NCBI RefSeq assembly: GCF_007989085.1
Contig: NZ_BJVJ01000004.1
Location: forward strand, 116,500-180,499
Source of the DNA: Pseudonocardia sulfidoxydans NBRC 16205
GTDB taxonomy: Bacteria > Actinomycetota > Actinomycetes > Mycobacteriales > Pseudonocardiaceae
Length of the DNA: 64,000 bases
Direction: 5' to 3'
Shown one piece after another: positions 54,462-62,080 of the stretch. Both the position numbers and the translations under genes were made by a program. Within the stretch, counting starts at the first letter, position 1, and each line of letters begins with the position of its first letter. The notes under the pieces were generated by a model, which saw only the letters and a program-made list of their open reading frames with translations, ran no database searches and was not told where the DNA came from.

Positions 54462-55721
54462 GTGACCGCGTCCCTGCAGGAGACCGCCCGCACCGTCGCG
54501 GCCGGCTCCACCACCGCAACCCGGCTGGTCGAGGAGGCGCTGGAGCGCCTGGCCGCCACCGAACCCGACATCCACGCCTGGGTGACCGTCGCCGCCGACG
54601 CCGCGCGCGAGCAGGCCCGCCGGCTCGACGCGGGCTCGCACCGCGGGCCGCTGCACGGCGTTCCCGTCGGCGTCAAGGACATCATCGACGTCGCCGGCCT
54701 GCCGACGGAGTGCGGCTCGCCCCTGCGTGCCGGTCGGGTGGCGGGGGAGGACGCCTGGGTCGTCGCCCGGCTGCGCGAGGCCGGTGCGATCGTCCTCGGC
54801 AAGACCGTGACCACGGAGTTCGCCTACTTCCAGCCCGGCCCGACCCGCAACCCGCGCGACCTGACGCGGACCCCCGGCGGGTCGTCGAGCGGGTCGGCGG
54901 CCGCCGTCGCCGCCGGGGTGGTGCCTGTCGCCGTCGGCACCCAGACGGCCGGGTCGGTGATCCGGCCGGCCGCGTTCTGCGGCGTCGCCTCGTACGTGCC
55001 GCCGGTCGGCGCGCTGTCCTACGAGGGCATCCACCCGATGTGCCCGTCGCTGGACACGGCCGGGTTCTTCGCGACGACCGTCGAGGACCTGGCACTGGTC
55101 CGCGCGGCCGTCGGCGGCTGGTCGGAGGTACCGGCACCGCGCAGCGACGCGCCCACGCTGCTGCTGATGCGCGGTGACGAGCTGGGGCCCGTCGAACCGG
55201 AGATGGCCGACGCGCTGGAGCGTGCCGTAACGGCGCTGCGCGGCGACGGGGCCCGGATCAGCGACGCGACCCTGCGTCTCGGGCCGCTGGAGGACGACCA
55301 CGTCACGGTCATGGAGTACGAGGCCGCGGTCTCGATGCGCACCGAGCTCGCGACGTCACCCGACCGGCTCAGCGACATCCTGCGCGAGATGCTGGTGAAG
55401 GGCGCGGCCGTCGGCGAGGCGTCCTGGGCGGCCGCCCGGGCCCGGGCCACGGCCCAGCGGGACCTTGTCACCGGGCTGCTCGGCGAGGCCGACGCGATCC
55501 TGCTGCCCGCCGCCCCCGGCCCGGCGCCCGAAGGCCTGGGCGCCACCGGGAAGCCGACGATGTCGCGGCCGTTCCAGCTGATGAACCTGCCCGCGGTCGC
55601 GATCCCGGGAATGCGGACCGCGGCCGGTGTGCCGCTCGGGGTGCAGCTCGTCGGTCATCCCGGGCGGGAGGCCGGACTGCTCGCGACGGCGGCGTGGGTC
55701 CAGGCGCGGTTGCAGGAATAG
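54462..55721 (+). CDS. amidase (amidase-signature family)
   Basis: A 419-residue serine hydrolase with the Ser-cisSer-Lys triad: Lys in [11 protein letters not shown] near residue 70, the cis-Ser and nucleophile in [20 protein letters not shown] followed by [16 protein letters not shown] near 140-170. It cleaves amides to acid and ammonia. A GTG at 54450 is an alternative start 4 codons upstream; TAGTGT at 54448-54453 makes the later GTG more likely. Specificity cannot be read. It is convergent with satP. Confidence 0.88.
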   Translation: MTASLQETARTVAAGSTTATRLVEEALERLAATEPDIHAWVTVAADAAREQARRLDAGSHRGPLHGVPVGVKDIIDVAGLPTECGSPLRAGRVAGEDAWVVARLREAGAIVLGKTVTTEFAYFQPGPTRNPRDLTRTPGGSSSGSAAAVAAGVVPVAVGTQTAGSVIRPAAFCGVASYVPPVGALSYEGIHPMCPSLDTAGFFATTVEDLALVRAAVGGWSEVPAPRSDAPTLLLMRGDELGPVEPEMADALERAVTALRGDGARISDATLRLGPLEDDHVTVMEYEAAVSMRTELATSPDRLSDILREMLVKGAAVGEASWAAARARATAQRDLVTGLLGEADAILLPAAPGPAPEGLGATGKPTMSRPFQLMNLPAVAIPGMRTAAGVPLGVQLVGHPGREAGLLATAAWVQARLQE

Positions 55722-55724
55722 GAA

Positions 55725-55800
55725 CGCGCCGGCGGTGGTGAGCCGCCGGCGCGCGAGGTGGAGCCGGGTGCGGGCCCCGGATCGCGGGACCCGCACCCGG
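55725..55800. terminator. two hairpins between convergent amidase and satP genes
   Basis: First: CGCGCCGGCGG and complement around 7 bases (55725-55753). Second: CCGGGTGCGGG and complement, 55764-55800. One per gene, back to back. Confidence 0.8.
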
Positions 55801-55804
55801 AGTT

Positions 55805-56458
55805 CTACTTGACGACCGGCGCGCCCATCGGCAACGCGCGGCCACCCAACTCCTGGTTCATGGCGTCGTAGAACAGGTAGATGCCGATCAGGCAGAACAC
55901 GAACACGGCGATGCCGCCGCCCGTGAGCATCCCCGTCGACCCGCCGAGGACACCGGCGAGCACCAGCGCGACCGCGATGTCGACGAAGAGGAACAGCAGC
56001 GTGAAGGCCAGCGGCAGGCGCATGGTCGCCACGGTGACGACGACCAGTACGACCAGCCAGGAGATCAGGAACGTGGCCTGCAGGGACTGGACCTGCGAGG
56101 CGGCGGCGGTGGCGTCGGTGGCCGACACCCCGAACCACCCGTTGACCAGGCCCATGACCATGAACCCGAAGCTCAGCCAGAAGACGCCGAACATCCCGAA
56201 GATGCCGGCGACGGCGCTCTGGCCGATGCGGGCGGCCCACAGACCCGACAGCAGCACGCCGATGCCGGATGCGAAGAACACGGCGGGGACCAGTCCGCCG
56301 GGAAGTGCGGCCGGCAGGTAGCCGACCAGCCAGAGGCCGAGCGTAAGGCTGCCGACCAGGAAGCAGGGAAGCGCGAACAGTGACGGGTTTCCGGCGGGGG
56401 CGGCTGCGGGTGCCGCAGCCTCCGCGACGGGAGCCTGGGCCTCGTTCTCGACTGTCAT
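55805..56458 (-). CDS. satP: acetate uptake channel, GPR1/FUN34/SatP family
   Basis: A 217-residue protein with six helices. The family opening appears as GNPSLFALPCFLVGSLTLGL, followed by VVPAVFFASGIGVLLSGLW-like helix 2, FGMFGVFWLSFGFMVMGLVN and the end GIYLFYDAMNQELGG. SatP proteins are hexameric acetate/succinate channels. An Ala/Pro-rich N-terminal tail of 25 residues precedes. ATG at 56458 has GAGGAG 9-10 nt upstream. The promoter region holds a tandem 11-bp repeat. Confidence 0.87.
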   Translation of the reverse strand: MTVENEAQAPVAEAAAPAAAPAGNPSLFALPCFLVGSLTLGLWLVGYLPAALPGGLVPAVFFASGIGVLLSGLWAARIGQSAVAGIFGMFGVFWLSFGFMVMGLVNGWFGVSATDATAAASQVQSLQATFLISWLVVLVVVTVATMRLPLAFTLLFLFVDIAVALVLAGVLGGSTGMLTGGGIAVFVFCLIGIYLFYDAMNQELGGRALPMGAPVVK

Positions 56459-56492
56459 GACCGGATCTCCTCGTTGAGTTCGGTACTGCAGC

Positions 56493-56514
56493 GGGTGAGT
56501 ACTGGGTGAGTACT
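56493..56514. promoter_or_regulatory. tandem 11-bp repeat upstream of satP
   Basis: GGGTGAGTACT occurs twice with no gap, one helical turn apart, 35-56 bp before the satP ATG (the gene reads on the minus strand). A probable activator or repressor site. Confidence 0.45.
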
Positions 56515-56699
56515 TCGAGGGACGGGCGTGCCATGGAGTGCGCGGGCACCGTGGACGCGGAGCGTTCTCGAGCGATCTGGTGTGACGGTGTGGACGGCGA
56601 CCGCGCGCACCGGCTGTGCGACGGTCTGGACGCATCGTGAACCCCTCACGGGAGGCCGGATGTCTCGAAAAGAGACGGTGACCGATTCGTGATGTCGCT

Positions 56700-56717
56700 G
56701 GTCACGGGTTCGTGACC
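56700..56717. terminator. hairpin at the fur stop codon
   Basis: GGTCACG and CGTGACC pair around GGTT; the fur TGA (56702-56704, minus strand) is inside the left arm. Confidence 0.55.
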
Positions 56718-57163
56718 CGGCGGGCGCCGTGAGGCCGGCCCCCGGCGAGGCAGGCCGCGCACGTTCCGCGGAGGACGACCTGGGCCTCCTCGACCTCGCC
56801 CACCGACGGATCCGGGTTCAGGCAGGGCATCGCGTCGGCAGCGCAGGCGACGTCGATGACGCGGTGGCAGACGCGGCACACGAAGTGGTGGTGCCACTCG
56901 CGTCCGGTCTCGTAGAGCACGGCGCCGGGGCCGGCGTCCGCGGTGAGCGCCAGCCCCGCCCCGACCAGCGAGGACAGGGCGTTGTAGACGCTCGACCGCG
57001 GAACCCGCCGGCCCCGGGTGGTGAGCAGGTCGTGCACCTCGTCGGCGGTGCGGTGGCCGCCGAGGTCCTCGAGGGCGCCGAGGACCTCGACGCGCGGGCC
57101 GGTGGCCCGCAGTCCGCCGGAGCGCAGACGACTGCTCAGGCCTGCTGCGCGTCGAACATCCAC
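56702..57163 (-). CDS. Fur-family metalloregulator (FurA/PerR-like)
   Basis: A 153-residue Fur protein. The winged helix reads GLRATGPRVEVLGALEDLGG, HRTADEVHDLLTTRG and PRSSVYNALSSLVGAGL. The dimer domain has the histidine-rich REWHHHFVCRVCHRVIDV, with CRVC, and a second CAAC motif for structural zinc. GTG start at 57163 lies inside the end of dps (28-base overlap), so both are translated from one message. Proteins of this type sense iron or peroxide. The large palindrome ahead of dps is its likely operator. Confidence 0.88.
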   Translation of the reverse strand: MDVRRAAGLSSRLRSGGLRATGPRVEVLGALEDLGGHRTADEVHDLLTTRGRRVPRSSVYNALSSLVGAGLALTADAGPGAVLYETGREWHHHFVCRVCHRVIDVACAADAMPCLNPDPSVGEVEEAQVVLRGTCAACLAGGRPHGARRVTNP

Positions 57164-57576
57164 CGCTGCTTCTCCAGCCCCGCGACGATCCCGATCAGCA
57201 GGTCCTGGCTCACCAGGTCGAGCGAGTCGAGCTGGGCGATCCGGGTGCGGATCCGCTCGATCACGGTGTCGAGCACGCGGACGGTGTGCGCGACGACGGC
57301 GGCCGTGGGGAGACGGCCGTCGGGCGCCTCGGGGAGCGGGGTCTCCTTGGCGACGATCGCGACGCGGCCGTCGGCCGGCTGTCCGAGCGCGACGGCCCGC
57401 TCGGCGACGGCGTCGCCCCCGGCGCGCGCCTCGTCGGTCAGGGCGTCGAGCTGCTCGTGCACCGACAGGAACGTCGGGCCGGTGACGTTCCAGTGCAGCT
57501 GCTTGGCCTGCAGCGCCAGGTCGGTCAGCTCGATCAGGGTGTCCTGCAGGTCGGTGCCGATGCGTTCGCGGTTCAT
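57136..57576 (-). CDS. dps: Dps family ferritin-like DNA-protection protein
   Basis: A 146-residue Dps protein. The inter-subunit ferroxidase site is visible: His in LALQAKQLHWNVTGPTF near residue 27-31, and His/Asp/Glu in VHEQLDALTDEARAGGDAVA near 45-60. It forms 12-mers that store iron and protect DNA from peroxide. There is no Lys-rich DNA-binding tail. Transcribed with fur, which overlaps its end by 28 bases, giving a self-regulated oxidative-stress operon. Confidence 0.92.
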   Translation of the reverse strand: MNRERIGTDLQDTLIELTDLALQAKQLHWNVTGPTFLSVHEQLDALTDEARAGGDAVAERAVALGQPADGRVAIVAKETPLPEAPDGRLPTAAVVAHTVRVLDTVIERIRTRIAQLDSLDLVSQDLLIGIVAGLEKQRWMFDAQQA

Positions 57577-57610
57577 GGTGGGTCGGCCTCCTCGGGAGAG
57601 CGAGTCAGTT

Positions 57611-57663
57611 CTTTTCTGGACAGGTTCCAGATTACCCCTTTTCTGGACCAAGTCCAGAAAAGG
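57611..57663. promoter_or_regulatory. double palindromic operator upstream of dps-fur
   Basis: A perfect dyad at 57637-57663 has arms CCTTTTCTGGAC and GTCCAGAAAAGG around CAA. A second imperfect copy (TTTTCTGGAC then TTCCAGA) lies at 57611-57631, 27 bp away. The AT-rich arms stand out in this GC-rich DNA. Probable Fur box pair. Confidence 0.65.
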
Positions 57664-57687
57664 AGCTGTGGGCTCGCTCTCGGAAGG

Positions 57688-58302
57688 TCAGGCTGGGCTC
57701 GGCTGCGGCTGCGTGCAGTGGTCGACCAGGGTGTCCGCGAGCTCGCGGGCCCAGTCCGCGCCACCGGGACGCTCGGTGAACAGGGCCCGGAAGTAGATCG
57801 GGCCCATGAGCATGTCGGCGGCCCGGTCGACGGTCGGCACCGCGCCCCCGCGGTCGCGCTCACGATCCAACATCGACCCGAGCTGGGTGCGCCGCTCGCC
57901 GATGCACGCGCAGCCACCCTCGGTGCTCGTGCCCAGCGCGGCGCGGATGATCGCCAGCGTCTCCGGGTCGGTCAGGTCGGTGGCGACGTCAGCGGCCCAC
58001 CGTCGCAGGTCGCCGCGCAGCGAGCCGGTGTCGGGGACGACGAGGTCGTCGGTGAACCGGCTCTCGGCCACGGCGCTGAGCAGGTCGCCGAGCGAGGCCC
58101 AGCGGCGGTAGACCGTCGTCGGGTGCACGCCCGCGCGGGCGGCGATGACGGGCATCGTCAGCTGCTCGGCGGGGGCCTGCGCGAGCAGCTCGATGACGGC
58201 GCGATGGACGGCGGTGCGGACGCGCGCGGACCGGCCGCCCGGTCGGGTCGGTGGGCCCGCGGCGGCGTCCGAACGGGTGGTGTCTGCCGTGCGAGAAGCC
58301 AT
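57688..58302 (-). CDS. TetR family repressor
   Basis: A 204-residue TetR protein. The HTH is VRTAVHRAVIELLAQAPAEQ followed by LTMPVIAARAGVHPTTVYRR and WASLGDLL. The C-terminal domain (ADMLMGPIYFRALF) is of the AcrR-like TetR_C class. The ATG has AATAAT exactly 6 nt upstream (leaderless). It is divergent from an MFS exporter, with two similar operator dyads between them, so it should repress both. Confidence 0.88.
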   Translation of the reverse strand: MASRTADTTRSDAAAGPPTRPGGRSARVRTAVHRAVIELLAQAPAEQLTMPVIAARAGVHPTTVYRRWASLGDLLSAVAESRFTDDLVVPDTGSLRGDLRRWAADVATDLTDPETLAIIRAALGTSTEGGCACIGERRTQLGSMLDRERDRGGAVPTVDRAADMLMGPIYFRALFTERPGGADWARELADTLVDHCTQPQPSPA

Positions 58303-58314
58303 GACGGCATTATT

Positions 58315-58363
58315 GCAGCGATCGTTGCGTTGGTGCCGTAATCTCTAACGCAACGATCACTGC
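58315..58363. promoter_or_regulatory. paired TetR operators between tetR and MFS gene
   Basis: GCAGCGATCGTTGC (58315-58328) and GCAACGATCACTGC (58350-58363) are two copies of one 14-bp dyad, 35 bp apart and in opposite orientation, giving a 12-bp perfect outer inverted repeat (GATCGTTGCGTT). Site 1 overlaps the tetR promoter, site 2 the MFS promoter. Confidence 0.65.
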
Positions 58364-58376
58364 TGTCTGGAGAGCG

Positions 58377-59645
58377 ATGCCCGCCACCGCACCACCCCCC
58401 GCCCCCGGGACGACTTCCGGGACGACTTCCGGGACGACGTCACGACGGCTGACCCGGGCCCGCACCTTCCCCGTGGTCGCCTCCGTCATCGTCCTGTTCA
58501 TGGCCGCCGCGGGTGCCCCGACCCCGCTCTACGTCGTCTACCAGCAGGCATGGGGCTTCACCCCCACGGCCCTCACCGTCGTCTTCGCCGTCTACGTCAT
58601 CGGCCTGCTCGGCTCGCTGCTCGTCGTCGGCGGACTGTCCGACCACGTCGGCCGCCGCCCGGTCCTCGCCGCCGCCGTCGCACTGCAAGCCGTCGCGTTC
58701 GTGCTGTTCCTCGTCGCCGACGGCGTCCCCGTGCTCCTGCTCGCCCGCGCGCTGCAGGGCCTGGCCACCGGCGCCGCCATCACGACGCTCTCCGCCGCCC
58801 TCGTCGACACCGCCCCACCGCACGAGCCCACCCGTGCCGGCGTCGTCAGCAGCGTCGCGCCCATCGCCGGACTCGGGATCGGGTCGCTCGGTGCCGGTGC
58901 ACTCGTCCAGTACGCACCCGCGCCCACGCAGCTCGTCTTCGTCGTGTTCCTCGCGCTGCTCGCGGTGGCCGCCGTCGCCGTCGCGCTCATGCCGGAGACG
59001 TCCGCCCGGGTGCCCGGCGCCCTCGGGTCGCTGCGGCCCGTCGTCGGTGTTCCGCGCAGGCTGCGTCCCGAGGTGTTCGCGCTCGTGCCGATCCTGCTGG
59101 CGTCCTGGTCGCTGGGCGGGCTGTTCTTCTCCCTCGGCCCGTCGGTGGCCGCCGAGGTCCTCGGGGTGCGCAACCACCTCGTCGGCGGGTTCGTCGTGGT
59201 CCTGCTCTGCGCGCCCGGCGCCCTGACAGCACTGCTGCTGCGGCGCCGGCCGCTCGACCGGCTGCTGACCCTCGCCGGCGCCCTCGTCAGCCTCGGCACC
59301 GCCGTCGCCCTCGTCGGTGTGGACCTCGGGCTCGGGCTGGTCGCGGCGCTCGGCACGGTTGTCGCCGGCGTCGGGTTCGGTGCCGCGGCGCTCGGGACCT
59401 TCGGGACCTACGCCCGCATCGCCGCACCTCACGAGCGCGGCGCCCTCTTCGCCGTCGCCTACACCATCTCCTACCTGGCCTTCAGTGTCCCCGCCGTCGC
59501 CGCGGGGTTCGCCGCGACGTCGCTCGGCCTGCAGGTCACGACCGCCGGCTACGGGATCATGGTCGTCGCGCTGGGGGTGCTGTCGCTGGTCGCCCAACGC
59601 CGCGCGACCTCGCGCCGCCGCGTCGCGGGTGCCACCGCGGCGTGA
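58377..59645 (+). CDS. MFS transporter (12-helix exporter)
   Basis: A 422-residue major facilitator. It has VVGGLSDHVGRRPVL (the loop 2-3 motif), LLARALQGLATGAAITTLSA and the motif C-like VVSSVAPIAGLGIGSLGAGA. The N terminus carries GTTSGTTSGTTS from a triple 12-base repeat, a possible slippage site. Ends in a basic tail. It is divergent from, and probably repressed by, the TetR gene. Likely exports a small toxic compound. Confidence 0.88.
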   Translation: MPATAPPPAPGTTSGTTSGTTSRRLTRARTFPVVASVIVLFMAAAGAPTPLYVVYQQAWGFTPTALTVVFAVYVIGLLGSLLVVGGLSDHVGRRPVLAAAVALQAVAFVLFLVADGVPVLLLARALQGLATGAAITTLSAALVDTAPPHEPTRAGVVSSVAPIAGLGIGSLGAGALVQYAPAPTQLVFVVFLALLAVAAVAVALMPETSARVPGALGSLRPVVGVPRRLRPEVFALVPILLASWSLGGLFFSLGPSVAAEVLGVRNHLVGGFVVVLLCAPGALTALLLRRRPLDRLLTLAGALVSLGTAVALVGVDLGLGLVAALGTVVAGVGFGAAALGTFGTYARIAAPHERGALFAVAYTISYLAFSVPAVAAGFAATSLGLQVTTAGYGIMVVALGVLSLVAQRRATSRRRVAGATAA

Positions 59646-59653
59646 CCGAACTC

Positions 59654-59708
59654 CGCGCGCCACCTCACGGTCGTTCCGCGAGCCGCGGACGACCGTGAGG
59701 TTGCGCGC
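59654..59708. repeat. family 2 inverted repeat, copy 4
   Basis: GCGCGCCACC/GGTTGCGCGC (one mispair) and CTCACGGTCGT/ACGACCGTGAG form the stem between the convergent MFS and ICL/PEP-mutase genes. Confidence 0.85.
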
Positions 59709-59717
59709 CGTGCGGGG

Positions 59718-60503
59718 TCAGGTGAACGCGGCCGCGGCGCCCTCCCGGCCGGTCGCGGCGTTCGCGAAGAACGAGGTGTCGCCGTCGAGCAGCGCCTTGC
59801 CCGCGTCGATCAGGGCCCCCGACGCCGCGTAGAAGAACGTTCCGCCGACGGAGATGCGCGCGACCCCGGCCCTCCCCAGCTCGGCGACGGTCGGGCCGCC
59901 GTCGACCAGCAGCACGTTGACGGGCCGGTCGACGTTGCGCACCACCGTCTCGACGTCGGCGATCCGGGCGAGGCCGGGCGCGTAGAGGACATCGGCCCCC
60001 GCCTCCTGGTAGGCCTGCAGCCGCTCGATCGTGTCGGCGAGGTCGTGCACGCCGTGCAGCAGGTTCTCGCAGCGCGCGGTGAGGACGAACTCGCCGCCGG
60101 CTGCGGACGTCGCGGCCGCGATCCGCTCCACCGCCGCGTCGCGGGCGTAGATCGGGGAGCCGGCGTCGCCGGTGAAGTCCTCTACCGACCCGCCCGCGAG
60201 CCCGGCCCCGCGGGCGGCGGTGATCGTCGCGGCGACGTCGCCGGGGGCGTGGCCGAAGCCGTTCTCGAGGTCGGCCGAGACGGGCAGGTCGGTGGCGGCG
60301 ACGATCGTCGCGGCGTGGGCGAGGGCCTCGTCCCGGGTGACGCCGCCGTCGCGACGGCCCAGCGTCCCGGCGAACCCGCTGCTGGTCGTGGCGAGGGCCC
60401 GGAAACCGAGCGAGGCCAGCAGGCGCGCCGACCCGGCGTCCCACGGGTTGGGGATCAGCAGCGGGGTGTCGCGGTGGTGCAGGTCCGAGAACGCGGAGGG
60501 CAT
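59718..60503 (-). CDS. isocitrate lyase/PEP mutase superfamily protein
   Basis: A 261-residue protein of the ICL/PEPM family, beta-barrel enzymes that form or break C-C or C-P bonds in 2-oxoacids. Segments: LLIPNPWDAGSARLLASLGF, LATTSSGFAGTLGRRDG, DLPVSADLENGFG and VLTARCENLL; the Mg-binding DLENGFG replaces the usual DxDxGYG. The absence of KKCGH-like isocitrate lyase motifs points to the 2-methylisocitrate-lyase/oxaloacetate-decarboxylase-like branch. Substrate unknown. Confidence 0.85.
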   Translation of the reverse strand: MPSAFSDLHHRDTPLLIPNPWDAGSARLLASLGFRALATTSSGFAGTLGRRDGGVTRDEALAHAATIVAATDLPVSADLENGFGHAPGDVAATITAARGAGLAGGSVEDFTGDAGSPIYARDAAVERIAAATSAAGGEFVLTARCENLLHGVHDLADTIERLQAYQEAGADVLYAPGLARIADVETVVRNVDRPVNVLLVDGGPTVAELGRAGVARISVGGTFFYAASGALIDAGKALLDGDTSFFANAATGREGAAAAFT

Positions 60504-60643
60504 GCGACTCACGCTAGCCGTGCGGGCCCGGGTCGTCGTTCCCGTTCGGCGGTGCCGGGGGTCGCCGTGGGTGCGGGTCCGTCGGCGTTGTCGGGATCGT
60601 AGGTGCGAACGGGGGCCGGCGCCGCACCCAGTCGCGGCGCGTC

Positions 60644-60752
60644 GACAGCGGTGGGGTTGCGCGCGGGCGATCGGCCGCAACCTCAGCGTCGCGGCACGGC
60701 GCTTTGACAGCAGTGGGGTTGCGTGCGGGTGTTCGGCCGCAACCTCAGCGTC
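60644..60752. repeat. family 2 repeat, tandem copy 5
   Basis: Two units 62 bp apart, each beginning GACAGC, with GTGGGGTTGCG and then CGGCCGCAACCTCAGCGTCG. GGTTGCG and CGCAACC can pair within and between units. Located in the 328-bp divergent gap 60504-60831, where no gene is visible. Confidence 0.75.
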
Positions 60753-60831
60753 GGCCGGGCGGCGGGCCGAGGGGCGACGCACCCCGCCGATCGGTGGCCC
60801 GGCGGTCGGCGGACCGGTAGAACTCGTCCCC

Positions 60832-61257
60832 GTGACGGAACCGGGCGGGGGACCGAGCGGGCTCGGCCCGATGGCCGACGTTCAGCTGCTCGCGGAGATG
60901 CTGCGCAGCGACCGGAGCGACGTGGCGTCCTACGCCCGGCTGCTCGCCGGGGCGTTGGCGGGGGCGCTGCCCGCCGGGATGGTGGAGGTCGAGCTCAGGC
61001 GCGGGCTGACCGACCGGGTGACGGGCCGCGAGGGGCGTCCCGTCGCGGTGCTGGTGCACGGCCAGGACCGCGACCTGGAGCTGCGCGAGGGTCCGCGGGG
61101 TGCGGTCGAGGGAGAGATCCGGCAGGTCGTGCGGGGGACGGTGGTCAGCCGCCGCCCGGTCGGGGTGGACCTGTGGCTGGAGGCACTGGCCGTGGACCTC
61201 AACCGCATCGCCGCCCGCGACGCCCTGGAACGCCTCCTCCGCCCCGACCCCGGCTGA
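60832..61257 (+). CDS. hypothetical protein
   Basis: A 141-residue protein with no recognised family. The sequence is regular alpha/beta: MADVQLLAEMLRSDRSDVAS, YARLLAGALAGALPAGMVEV, then VAVLVHGQDRDLELREGPRG and DLWLEALAVDLNRIAARDA. No signal peptide or membrane helix. The start may be the GTG at 60832 or the ATG at 60871. Its stop codon sits in the arm of a long hairpin shared with the convergent XRE gene. Confidence 0.7.
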   Translation: MTEPGGGPSGLGPMADVQLLAEMLRSDRSDVASYARLLAGALAGALPAGMVEVELRRGLTDRVTGREGRPVAVLVHGQDRDLELREGPRGAVEGEIRQVVRGTVVSRRPVGVDLWLEALAVDLNRIAARDALERLLRPDPG

Positions 61258-61303
61258 TCCGGTGTCTACGGCGACGGATTCGTCGCCGTAGGCACCGGAT
61301 CAG
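61254..61303. terminator. 50-bp hairpin holding both convergent stop codons
   Basis: CTGATCCGGTG and CTACGGCGACG pair with their complements around GATT, with one mispair in 46 stem bases. TGA of each convergent gene lies at the base of its own arm. Confidence 0.85.
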
Positions 61304-61545
61304 GTGTGCCCGGGAACCGCCCGGGTGTCGGCCGGTTCCTTCTCGTCGACGAACTCCAGCAGATCGCCCGGCTGGCACTCGAGCACCCGGCACATGGCCT
61401 CGAGCGTCGAGAACCGGACGGCCTTGGCGCGCCCGTTCTTGAGGACGGCGACGTTGGCCGGGGTCAGTCCGACCCGCTCGGCGAACTCGCCGACGCTCAT
61501 CTTGCGCCGGGCGAGTTCGACGTCGATGCGCACGACGATCGCCAC
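61300..61545 (-). CDS. small XRE/Cro-CI HTH regulator (YozG-like)
   Basis: An 81-residue protein that is nearly all HTH: RIDVELARRKMSVGEFAERV then GLTPANVAVLKNGRAKAVRF and STLEAMCRVLECQPGDLLEF. The start GTG immediately follows the DUF2975 stop (TGAGTG), so translation is coupled. DUF2975 membrane proteins are regularly paired with such small HTH proteins. Its target is unknown, possibly its own operon. Confidence 0.9.
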   Translation of the reverse strand: MAIVVRIDVELARRKMSVGEFAERVGLTPANVAVLKNGRAKAVRFSTLEAMCRVLECQPGDLLEFVDEKEPADTRAVPGHT

Positions 61546-62025
61546 TCAGATCACCGCGTCGAGATCGGTGCGCAACGTCGTGGCCCGACGCAGCAGGGTG
61601 CGCAGCACCACGACCAGCAGCCCGAAGACGGTGACGCCGGTGGTGAGCAGCAGCAGGAGCATGGGCATGCCGGGGTCGTCGGCCTGGGTGAGGACGACGA
61701 CGTCGACCGCGACGAGCACGAGCCAGCCCGCGGCGATCGCGCCGACGATCACGTCGACCCAGCGCAGCGAGCTCTCGCTGAAGATGCGGTCCTGCGTGAC
61801 GCGGGTGAGCAGCTGCCAGGTCGCGACGATCACGACCTGCACGCACAGCACCCAGAACCCGGCGATGATCGTCGCCGGCCAGCGCAGCGGGGCGTCGTTC
61901 GGGTTCTGTTCGGCCATGTATCGGAAGGTGCCGGGCAGCGACAGGAACTGGAAGACGAGGAGGACGCAGAACAGCACCACGAGGAACACCCGTAGCGTGG
62001 GTATCGCTCGACGCTCGATCATCAT
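61546..62025 (-). CDS. DUF2975 membrane protein
   Basis: A 159-residue four-helix membrane protein: LRVFLVVLFCVLLVFQFLSL, ATIIAGFWVLCVQVVIVATW, VDVIVGAIAAGWLVLVAVDV and MLLLLLTTGVTVFGLLVVVL, typical of DUF2975. Between helices 2 and 3 lies DRIFSESSLRWV, the usual conserved loop. A perfect -35 TTGACA (minus strand, 62055-62060) lies 30 bp upstream. It forms a pair with the XRE gene; the membrane protein may sense a signal and control the HTH protein, which is inference. Confidence 0.88.
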   Translation of the reverse strand: MMIERRAIPTLRVFLVVLFCVLLVFQFLSLPGTFRYMAEQNPNDAPLRWPATIIAGFWVLCVQVVIVATWQLLTRVTQDRIFSESSLRWVDVIVGAIAAGWLVLVAVDVVVLTQADDPGMPMLLLLLTTGVTVFGLLVVVLRTLLRRATTLRTDLDAVI

Positions 62026-62080
62026 GAATCGAGCTTCGAGGAAAATCTATCGAATGTCAATCGTCGCAGGGTGTGTGTCG

